The position numbers and the translations under genes are program-made. The notes below the pieces were generated by a model. That model was not told where the DNA came from. It made no database searches and saw only the letters and a list, made by a program, of their open reading frames with translations. DNA of 64,000 nt from assembly GCF_005885635.1 (NCBI RefSeq), contig NZ_VATY01000001.1, positions 930,001 through 994,000 on the forward strand. The letters run 5' to 3'. This document shows, piece by piece, positions 55,390 through 62,789 of this stretch (the first letter of the stretch is position 1; every line of letters starts with the position of its first letter). This stretch comes from Maribacter algarum (ex Zhang et al. 2020). Lineage in GTDB: Bacteria; Bacteroidota; Bacteroidia; Flavobacteriales; Flavobacteriaceae.

Positions 55390-56217
55390 ATGAGTGACAA
55401 ACTATTATATCGTACAACATCAAATCCACAACTAAAAAGAGGGTATGTAGATACTGCTGACGGACAGATTCACTTTGGTACCGCAGGAGAAGGACCCGCC
55501 TTAGTTTTGATACATCAATCCTCTTCTTCAATGGAAGAGTATGCGGCCCTCGTCCCGTATTTATTTGAAAAATACCAACTCATCATGTTCGATTTGCCAG
55601 GTCATGGTTTATCGAGTGACCCTAGTAGCGAACCTGGTGTTGAGGAGTTCACTGATGTAGCTTTAGCAGTAGTCAACCATTTGAATGTTGAAAAATGCAG
55701 TGTTCTAGGACATCACGGTGGTGCCTTGATGACGATGAATTTTGCCTATCGCTTTCCCGAACGTACCGAAAAAGTTATTCTATCGGGAACAAGTGGTATA
55801 AAGTCAGAGGAAGAGAAAGTTGAATTTTCTAAGTCTCTTGAAAACAAGAAAAAAGTAGGTCTTGGAAAAGATGGGCAATCCTTATTATTAGCATGGCAGC
55901 GCTATGTTGCGTATATGCCCGATGCGGAAATCAACGATGTACTTCGCCCTTTTCTAAATAGTGTAATCACACGTATGCGACCTTATGACGCACACCATTC
56001 CGTTCTTAAATGGGATAGACAACCAGCGCTAGAAAATCTGAAAGTTCCCGTTTTACTGTTACAGGGACTGTTAGACGAATTCGTAAGTCACCAAGAAAAC
56101 TTATTGGATATTATTCCAAATGCCGAGCGGCAAGTCATCGAAGATGGAGGTGCTTTCTTATTTTTCGATAAGGCAAAAAAATGCGCCAAAATCATCGACA
56201 CATTTCTTAGTAAATAA
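55390..56217 (+). CDS. Alpha/beta hydrolase-fold protein lacking the usual Ser and His
   Basis: The 275-residue protein has the alpha/beta hydrolase fold: VLIHQSSSSMEEYAALVP as the oxyanion region, FDLPGHGLSSDP and LGHHGGALMTMNFAYRFPE at the nucleophile elbow. The elbow normally reads G-x-S-x-G; here it is GHHGG (107-111) with His109 in place of Ser. The usual catalytic His in the last helix-loop is Ala255 (DGGAF). D-containing LLDEFVS remains. It is therefore either a non-hydrolytic enzyme or one with an altered mechanism. It is monocistronic behind operator copy 8. Confidence 0.85.
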   Translation: MSDKLLYRTTSNPQLKRGYVDTADGQIHFGTAGEGPALVLIHQSSSSMEEYAALVPYLFEKYQLIMFDLPGHGLSSDPSSEPGVEEFTDVALAVVNHLNVEKCSVLGHHGGALMTMNFAYRFPERTEKVILSGTSGIKSEEEKVEFSKSLENKKKVGLGKDGQSLLLAWQRYVAYMPDAEINDVLRPFLNSVITRMRPYDAHHSVLKWDRQPALENLKVPVLLLQGLLDEFVSHQENLLDIIPNAERQVIEDGGAFLFFDKAKKCAKIIDTFLSK

Positions 56218-56221
56218 CCTT

Positions 56222-56326
56222 AGGGCAAGCCCACGAGGCGTTAGAACGAAAATTAACATTGATTTCGACGCAAGCGTCGGAGCGTTTTAAACCTGCCCGT
56301 CCGGCAGGCGGGTCTCGATTATCGAG
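56222..56326. repeat. GC-rich REP-like element with several hairpins
   Basis: Between convergent genes lie, in order, GGGC-AA-GCCC (56223-56232), CGACGC-AA-GCGTCG (56266-56279), CCTGCC/GGCAGG (56292-56308) and CTCGAT-T-ATCGAG (56314-56326). The set is far more GC-rich than its surroundings and looks like an interspersed palindromic repeat that also ends both convergent transcripts. Confidence 0.6.
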
Positions 56327-56334
56327 CAAATAAT

Positions 56335-57216
56335 TTATCGCCCCCAGCCGGCTCCAGCTTCACCTTTTTGTAAAGCCCTGACTTCGGCAATATCTTTGGG
56401 CGGATTTAGCCATTTCGGCTTATCCTTTTTTGCCCATGTTAACAGTTTTTCAGGGAATTCATCATGACTTTCCACACGCCAAGAGTGCAATTGTATGACC
56501 GCTTTTTTATCTGGCATTCCCGCCCAAGGTGGAAGTGCCCCATAACGTTCCCATGCCATTTGGTGTGGTTCGTCGACGCTTCCCTCAGGGTGAATAAAGA
56601 AATCATAGTTTTCCCATGCTTGATATTGTCTTCCACCTGGAAGCGGAAAATCTAAATATACCTGTGCATTATATATGTAACTACTCCCCATTTTTCGATA
56701 GGGTATTCCGTCTTCCGATTTGATAACTTGAACGCGTTCGCCAACACCTTGCTCAACATCACCATAAATTCTATCGTTCTCAAGGCGATAGGTTATCATT
56801 TGATAAGGATAGGCAATCGGCGTTACCGGTTGACCATTATATTCAGTAAGCACCTCGCCGGTCTCAGGATCTGTATAGGCAAATGTCTTTCTAGTCAAAT
56901 GCGTTACTTTTCCATCAGCCTCATCAGGCCAAATGATGGTCGAACTATCGAAACCAATCATTCCGAAAAGTTTTTTTCCCGAAGGATATTCATATACAGC
57001 ACCATCTGCCACCCAATGCACGGGTTCGCCAGTTCCTGCTCTTGCATCAACCCAATTCTTTAAAACCTCCGGTGCACTCTGATAAGAAGCTTTATCCGCC
57101 CAAGGATGCGCAACTTCAGTAATCGCGTCTTCTGCTTTTTCAACAGTTTCAATTTTCATGTTCTCTCCGCATCCGAAAAGAATTACGACTATTAATAAGG
57201 ATAGTAATTGCTTCAT
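56335..57216 (-). CDS. DUF1838 family lipoprotein, copy 3
   Basis: The 293-residue lipoprotein has a lipobox ending at C16 (LFGCGEN). DUF1838-like signatures are EPVHWVADGAVYEYPSGKKLFGM, KTFAYTDPETGEVLTEY and the late ALPPWAGMPDKKAVIQLHSWRVES. It is more distant from copies 1 and 2 than they are from each other. It is divergently transcribed from the quinone reductase across operator copy 9. Confidence 0.76.
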   Translation of the reverse strand: MKQLLSLLIVVILFGCGENMKIETVEKAEDAITEVAHPWADKASYQSAPEVLKNWVDARAGTGEPVHWVADGAVYEYPSGKKLFGMIGFDSSTIIWPDEADGKVTHLTRKTFAYTDPETGEVLTEYNGQPVTPIAYPYQMITYRLENDRIYGDVEQGVGERVQVIKSEDGIPYRKMGSSYIYNAQVYLDFPLPGGRQYQAWENYDFFIHPEGSVDEPHQMAWERYGALPPWAGMPDKKAVIQLHSWRVESHDEFPEKLLTWAKKDKPKWLNPPKDIAEVRALQKGEAGAGWGR

Positions 57217-57270
57217 AGTTTCTCTTTTAAATAGTGGACTTTAAAATTTCAGAAACTAAATATACTTAAA

Positions 57271-57291
57271 TTAGTTAACTTTATTAACTAA
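57271..57291. promoter_or_regulatory. Shared operator, copy 9 (DUF1838 / quinone reductase)
   Basis: GTTAAC 57274-57279 and ATTAAC 57283-57288, nine bases apart, lie in a palindromic frame (TTAGTTAAC-N3-ATTAACTAA) between divergent genes, 55 bases from the DUF1838 start and 20 bases from the reductase ATG. Confidence 0.8.
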
Positions 57292-57310
57292 TTTTTAATT
57301 GTACCTATAT

Positions 57311-57958
57311 ATGAATGTATTGATTGTACATGCACACGAGAATACCGATTCATTTTCAAGTGCTCTTGCTAGAACCGTGAAAAGTTTTTTTGAAGAAAAT
57401 GGACACCAAGTCACTATTTCAGATTTGTACGGAAAGGGATTCAATCCCGTCGGCGGCATACACGATTTCAAAAATCTTACCAATAGCGACTACTACAAAT
57501 ATGCTGTTGAACAAATAAATGCTGTCAAAGAGAATTCATTTTCCGAAGATGTCTTCACGGAAATGAAACTACTTGAAGAAGCCGATGTGCTCATTTTGAA
57601 CTTTCCGCTATGGTGGTTTGGCATGCCTGCGATATTAAAAGGTTGGGTAGATCGTGTATTGGCCTACGGTTTTGCCTATGGAGGTGAATACGGTTTATAT
57701 AAGGAAGGAAGATTTCAAGGAAAAAAAGCATTTTTAAGCATAACAACCGGAAGCCCCAATACATTCTATACAGAGGAAGGTACTCACGGAAGGTCACTTG
57801 AAAATATTCTATTAAATATAAATGAAGGTATCATAGGCTTGGTGGGTTTCGATGTACTTCAACCCTATATTGCCTATTCCGTATCCCGCATTTCAGAGGA
57901 GAAACGAAAAAAATATATCGAAGACTATCACTCATTTCTTATCAAAAATTTTGGGTAA
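57311..57958 (+). CDS. NAD(P)H:quinone oxidoreductase (flavodoxin-like fold)
   Basis: The ATG at 57311 starts a 215-residue protein (MNVLIVHAHENTDSFSSAL); a TTG frame at 57299 would add four residues. The NQO1/MdaB-type pattern is clear, with LNFPLWWFGMPAILKGWVDRVLAYGFAYG lining the flavin and quinone site. It passes two electrons at once from NAD(P)H to quinones or other acceptors. In this regulon it may reduce a quinone-like or methine-bridged intermediate, which is inference. Confidence 0.92.
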   Translation: MNVLIVHAHENTDSFSSALARTVKSFFEENGHQVTISDLYGKGFNPVGGIHDFKNLTNSDYYKYAVEQINAVKENSFSEDVFTEMKLLEEADVLILNFPLWWFGMPAILKGWVDRVLAYGFAYGGEYGLYKEGRFQGKKAFLSITTGSPNTFYTEEGTHGRSLENILLNINEGIIGLVGFDVLQPYIAYSVSRISEEKRKKYIEDYHSFLIKNFG

Positions 57959-58086
57959 ATCTGCTTGGGAATCCTTAAAAGATTTGCCGATACTTTAGGA
58001 ATCATATAAGTCTATACTAACCTACGTTGATAAAATCCTTAAAATATTTTCAAAAACATATGGAAATGAAAAAAATTCAAAAAAAA

Positions 58087-58122
58087 ATAGTTAATTATAT
58101 TAACCATTAACATAATTAATTA
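58087..58122. promoter_or_regulatory. Shared operator, copy 10 (TonB-dependent receptor)
   Basis: GTTAAT 58090-58095, ATTAAC 58099-58104, ATTAAC 58106-58111 and ATTAAT 58115-58120, spacing 9-7-9, lie 115 bases upstream of the receptor gene. The remaining leader to 58237 holds no gene. Confidence 0.78.
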
Positions 58123-58237
58123 TTATATTGGTTGCAGATTTAAACATTATTTAGCTAAAAAAACAAGACAATATGCGGCCTAAAGTCTTTAAAAATGGGC
58201 AAAAGAGAACTAATTCTAAACCAGTAATTCAAACCTT

Positions 58238-60895
58238 ATGAGAACTAAGAAAATTATGAATTTGGTCTGTTTGTTCAGTTTTTTACTCTGTTCTGCGGGA
58301 GTTTTTGCCCAGGGCACAGTAACAGGAACAGTGACAGATGACAACAATCTCCCCATCTTGGGAGCAACGGTACAAGTAAAAGGCACCTCCAACGGTGTTG
58401 TAACCGATGATAATGGAACGTATAGTATTCAAGCCTCTAACGGAGATATTCTTGTCGTTTCTTATATTGGTTTCGGACGAAAAGAAATAACAGTAACGGG
58501 AGCTACGGCGAATGTACAACTTCAAGAAGACGTAAGTCTTTTAAATGAAGTAGTTGTTTCTTCAACAAGAAAACCTGTAAGAAAACTACAGACGACAACA
58601 TCAGTTAATAGTGTTGGTATTGCTGAGCTTGAGACCATTAAGCCTGAATCTTTTTCAGAGGCACTTCAAAATACCCCTGGCGTCACAATTGATGAATCAC
58701 AAGGTAGAAAAGGCGGATTCAACATAAGAGGATTTCCAGGAGGTAACTTTGTAACTACTTTGATAGATGGTATGCCTGTTTCAGGTATTGCAGGTCAATC
58801 AGGTGGGACTCAGGAGTTTTTTGGCTTAGATCCCAATGTTGAACGAATCGAAGTGGTTCGCGGTGCCGCTGCTACACTCTTTGGGCGATCTTCAGCAGCA
58901 GGTGCACTAAATATCATATCAAAGACCGGTGGAACCGAACATAAGGGTTCATTCTCCATCACTAAATACAACAATACGGCCAATGATGGACATATATACG
59001 ATGGAGATTTGGACTACAGGGCTGATTTCAACCTCAATGGTCCACTATCGGATAAGCTTCGTTACAATGTTGGAGGATATGTAATAAATGATTCAGGGGT
59101 AAAAGAACAAGCAAACAAAGACAAAGGCTTCCAAGTAAGAGCAAATGTCGATTGGTTGATTTCCGATAAAAGCAGTATAAGATTCTATGCAGGTTATTTC
59201 AATAATCAATTCCAAAATATAATTGGTACGGTTTGGGATATGCAGAATGAAAGTTTAGCTGAAGGGTGGAATGCCCGAAGTACTTTTTATAATGATCCCT
59301 TAGGATCTACAGTATTAAACCAAGACCTTGGTGTAAGACAGGCTTTCTTCAATCCTACACCAGTGACCAATGCTGCAGGTGGCGGTGCATTGACTTGGAA
59401 TCCCGCAGAAAGTATAGAAAGAGCTAAAGGTATTAATTTCGGTGTGGATGCAACTTTCCATTTAGGTAATGATTGGTACTTTTCTGAAAAGATAAGGTAC
59501 AATGACTTCTTTCTTCGTGACATTAATGATTTGAACCTTACGACGATTTTCGAAATTGGCGATACTACTACAAGGTTAAATGCCAATGCACTCAATCAAA
59601 ATAGGGATTTATTGACAGAGACAAGATTTAGCAAATTAATCAAAGGAGAATCTTCTGAACACAATCTAACCTTAGGACTCTATTACAGTGATGCTAAAAG
59701 AGATCGCTTAGGCTTTAATTACTTTTACGGATCTAATGTGAGTCCTAGACCTACTTTTACTACTTTATTCGGTTTTGGTAGCGGTTCTTTTAGCGATCCT
59801 ACTCTTCCGCAAACTGTTTACATTTCAAATACTTCTTCGCACAGAGAGGAGACTGCCACAGGTTTGTTCATTGGAGATGAAATGGTATTTAATGATAAAT
59901 TAAGTGTCAATGCTGGTTTCCGTTACGATTGGCAGAAAGGATTTATCAATAATAATCCAGAAGAAATAAGGGAGAAGTCTATTGATTTCGATCCAGGTAT
60001 GGAGGAAGAGAATGAAATTAAGCTTTCAGATTATTCATTCTCTATTGGAGCCAATTATTTAACGGGTGAGACATCTGCGGTTTACGCAAACTTTACACGT
60101 TCCTTTACTTTTCAAACAGTCGATGAGGTAGATGATGAATTTTTAGATAACGAATTAGTGAAAAATTTTGAAATAGGATATAGAGCTGGTCTTGGAGATA
60201 TAACAGTTGATGCGACTTATTTTAATACCAATATCGATAATAGTGTGTCTACTGTTTTTGATAATGATGTAGGTGGTTTTGTAGATCGACCCGCTGGTTC
60301 ATACAAAATTAATGGAGCTGAAATTGCGCTCGCTTATACGCCTAAAATGGTTAAAGGTTTATTATTGAGCGGTAGTTTTACACTCCAAAATTCAGAATTT
60401 GATGATTTCATTGAAGGTATTGATGATGCTACTGTTACGGCCATCAATGATGCTGGAAATCCTCTTGATTTAAATCTAGTTAATCAAGGTGGCGCTACTG
60501 CACTAGACCTTTCTGGGAATCAGGTAAGACAACAACCCAAGACCATTTTTAATCTTAATCTCGCTTACAATGGTAAGAATTGGGGAGCTAATTTCGGTGG
60601 ATTCACCTATACCGGACTTTACTATGATAATGCTAACATTTACGCGTCGCAAAATCTTTCCATTTATAATACAGGTGCCTACGTTAAATTTCCTTTAGGA
60701 GATGATGAACTTAGGCTTTCAATACTTGTAAAGAATATTTTTGATGGCACAAATGCACAGAATATATTCACTGCAGGTGGTTTAGATGAGGTAATTCAGT
60801 CTACAATTGTCGATTCAAACTACACAAATCAGCTCGCTTTTGCAGTAAATCAAAATCCAAAAAGGGTTTTGTTCACAGTTGGATATAGTTTCTAA
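58238..60895 (+). CDS. TonB-dependent outer-membrane receptor
   Basis: The 885-residue receptor has a signal peptide to about residue 25, then a carboxypeptidase-regulatory-like domain (GTVTGTVTDDNNLPILGATV). The plug follows (LQNTPGVTIDESQGRKGGFNIRGFPG, then VERIEVVRGAAATLFGRSSAAG), then a 22-strand-type barrel ending in the aromatic C-terminus VGYSF. No SusD partner is present, so it resembles receptors for siderophores, cofactors or other small rigid molecules and not glycans. With its own operator copy 10, it is the likely port for the regulon's substrate. Confidence 0.95.
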   Translation: MRTKKIMNLVCLFSFLLCSAGVFAQGTVTGTVTDDNNLPILGATVQVKGTSNGVVTDDNGTYSIQASNGDILVVSYIGFGRKEITVTGATANVQLQEDVSLLNEVVVSSTRKPVRKLQTTTSVNSVGIAELETIKPESFSEALQNTPGVTIDESQGRKGGFNIRGFPGGNFVTTLIDGMPVSGIAGQSGGTQEFFGLDPNVERIEVVRGAAATLFGRSSAAGALNIISKTGGTEHKGSFSITKYNNTANDGHIYDGDLDYRADFNLNGPLSDKLRYNVGGYVINDSGVKEQANKDKGFQVRANVDWLISDKSSIRFYAGYFNNQFQNIIGTVWDMQNESLAEGWNARSTFYNDPLGSTVLNQDLGVRQAFFNPTPVTNAAGGGALTWNPAESIERAKGINFGVDATFHLGNDWYFSEKIRYNDFFLRDINDLNLTTIFEIGDTTTRLNANALNQNRDLLTETRFSKLIKGESSEHNLTLGLYYSDAKRDRLGFNYFYGSNVSPRPTFTTLFGFGSGSFSDPTLPQTVYISNTSSHREETATGLFIGDEMVFNDKLSVNAGFRYDWQKGFINNNPEEIREKSIDFDPGMEEENEIKLSDYSFSIGANYLTGETSAVYANFTRSFTFQTVDEVDDEFLDNELVKNFEIGYRAGLGDITVDATYFNTNIDNSVSTVFDNDVGGFVDRPAGSYKINGAEIALAYTPKMVKGLLLSGSFTLQNSEFDDFIEGIDDATVTAINDAGNPLDLNLVNQGGATALDLSGNQVRQQPKTIFNLNLAYNGKNWGANFGGFTYTGLYYDNANIYASQNLSIYNTGAYVKFPLGDDELRLSILVKNIFDGTNAQNIFTAGGLDEVIQSTIVDSNYTNQLAFAVNQNPKRVLFTVGYSF

Positions 60896-60933
60896 AAACT
60901 GATTAAGTTTTAGTTTGAGTTAGTTTAAGTGCT

Positions 60934-60963
60934 AAAGGGAATGACTTATTAGTTATTCCCTTT
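60934..60963 (+). terminator. Intrinsic terminator of the TonB receptor gene
   Basis: AAAGGGAAT (60934-60942) and ATTCCCTTT (60955-60963) form a strong nine-base stem around a twelve-base loop, followed by a T-rich stretch, 38 bases past the stop codon. The gap to 61113 shows no gene. Confidence 0.65.
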
Positions 60964-61113
60964 CCTTCATTTAGAACTATATTAAATAAACCATCTAAGG
61001 AAAGAGTAGCTGAATGATATTACTAGAGATAGTATTTTTAGATGAATTACATCAAGTAACGCTCCATATACCAGGACTGAAAACCACATTCGACTACTAG
61101 AATATTTTTACTC

Positions 61114-62778
61114 TCAATTCTTCTTTTCCTCTATCAATTCTATAAACTCCCCTGCTGGCCCTTTAACAATGACCATTCTATTACCATCATAACCCAATCC
61201 CGGCAGTATAATTGGAGAGTTAATAAACAAACTTGAATCTATCAAATCGAGATTGCTTACCGTAAATGAGGCCATAGACACTCCTGGAGGGAGTTCTCCT
61301 TCCTCTGTTCCCCGAAGTTTCGCATTTTCAGAATACCCATCAATTTCAATGGAGTTACTAAAAGCTCCCAATCGCACTAACCCGAGAGCGAACTTATAAT
61401 CTTTGGTCAAATTCTGAGCTGAGGCAATTAACGGAATAGGTGTCTCCATAAAAAAAGCTTCTTTTGCGTTGAAAATATTTACATAAAAATCGGTCATAAC
61501 TCTGGCATCAGGTCCCGCAGCCACCATAATAAAGGGTCGGTCGATGGCGCTTCTAGCCTTCAGTAAAGTAGATTCTTCATTATGTCCCATATCCGCAGTA
61601 AAATAAAATACTTCCCCTGAAGGTCCTTTAAATTGAACTGCACGGATAGAAGATAAACCGTCACCTAAGTTTTCAGGACCTCCAATATGTACAAATGGAC
61701 TCTTACTCAATTTCTCATAAACTTCATCTGGGTTTTCCACAATGAGCTCAATGGCATTCCATCCGTATGTTGTCATTGCCTTGTAGTCTTTGGGTACCGT
61801 CCCCTCGACAACCCTTAAGTAGACATCATCTCCACTTTTGGGTTGTAGCAAAGCGAAGGGTTTTTCGTTCATTTTTGGAGTACCCCATCCATTTGCCATT
61901 TCTTTAGAAATTTTCCCTTCATCAGCCAACTTATAATCCAACCAGCCAGTATATAGTTTTTTCGTTGTCTTTATATCTTTTACGACTACCGTTGCCATCT
62001 TAATTCGTTCAATAATCGGCAGAATTACGTCATTTGAATCTTCCTGAATCTTGTACGACTTCAAATCAGGGGCAACCAATCGATTTATAATTTCATTCCC
62101 GTTTTTTAAAATTATGAAACGGGCAGAGGCTTTTACCACCCCTACATTTTTTGCATGATGATATACATTGATTGATTTTGCTTCGGTTCCTCTCCCTAAA
62201 TCCCAATAGGTATCAAATTCGATACGCAAACAATCTTTATAATTTCCCGAAGGGACAATGACATCTTCCGTTCTGCTAATTTGTTGTGTTATCGAAAAAA
62301 TACCTTTTTGCTTTCGCCCGTCTTTGAAAAAACGGATATAGTTTCGTTCTGCGTTTAAGGTATCCCCTACTGTTTCTATAGGAGCAAACCAGTGTATCGG
62401 CTTCTCAAAAACAGCGATACTTCCATCACTAGAAAAGGTTTCTCCGTGATAAAGAATTCCATTTTCTCCTACGGAAAGTAGCTTTGAAGCTTTCGTCGCA
62501 TCGTAGTGTCGAAAAGTTTTGGCATTTTTTGCAATTTGAAACAGGCCTTTTCCATCCTCATTTTGTATTGAATCAAAAAGTGACAAAAATCCTTTTGGAA
62601 TCGCAACAATCTTAGAAACATAGTCCCCATCTTTCCATCCTTCAGGCGCAGTATACCGCCATTCGTTTTGGTCTGCAATAGGATAATAATCATGTACGGA
62701 AAATGTATTTTGACTGGACGCAGTATACCAACACAGAAAAAAAAGAGTAATTGTAAGGGTAGTATTTTTGAGATGCAT
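61114..62778 (-). CDS. Secreted protein with beta-rich N-domain and two VOC-like units
   Basis: The 554-residue protein has a signal peptide (MHLKNTTLTITLFFLCWYTASSQ). Residues about 25-240 form a beta-rich domain (FSVHDYYPIADQNEWRYTAPEG to RFIILKNGNEI) that I cannot name. From about residue 260, IKMATVVVKDIKTTKKLYTGW and, near 405, FIMVAAGPDARVMTDFYVNIFNA start two VOC-like units, the second ending VKGPAGEFIELIEE. It follows the aldehyde dehydrogenase gene by 11 bases. No operator copy is visible nearby, so its link to the regulon is uncertain. Confidence 0.72.
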   Translation of the reverse strand: MHLKNTTLTITLFFLCWYTASSQNTFSVHDYYPIADQNEWRYTAPEGWKDGDYVSKIVAIPKGFLSLFDSIQNEDGKGLFQIAKNAKTFRHYDATKASKLLSVGENGILYHGETFSSDGSIAVFEKPIHWFAPIETVGDTLNAERNYIRFFKDGRKQKGIFSITQQISRTEDVIVPSGNYKDCLRIEFDTYWDLGRGTEAKSINVYHHAKNVGVVKASARFIILKNGNEIINRLVAPDLKSYKIQEDSNDVILPIIERIKMATVVVKDIKTTKKLYTGWLDYKLADEGKISKEMANGWGTPKMNEKPFALLQPKSGDDVYLRVVEGTVPKDYKAMTTYGWNAIELIVENPDEVYEKLSKSPFVHIGGPENLGDGLSSIRAVQFKGPSGEVFYFTADMGHNEESTLLKARSAIDRPFIMVAAGPDARVMTDFYVNIFNAKEAFFMETPIPLIASAQNLTKDYKFALGLVRLGAFSNSIEIDGYSENAKLRGTEEGELPPGVSMASFTVSNLDLIDSSLFINSPIILPGLGYDGNRMVIVKGPAGEFIELIEEKKN

Positions 62779-62789
62779 CCGTTGTAATA

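Noticed and set aside
13155-58122. GTTAAC boxes as a CRISPR array or transposon ends
   Set aside because: The boxes are scattered singly upstream of genes, with no spacers, no target duplications and no transposase.
58238-60895. Polysaccharide utilisation locus
   Set aside because: No SusD-like gene, glycoside hydrolase or polysaccharide lyase is present.
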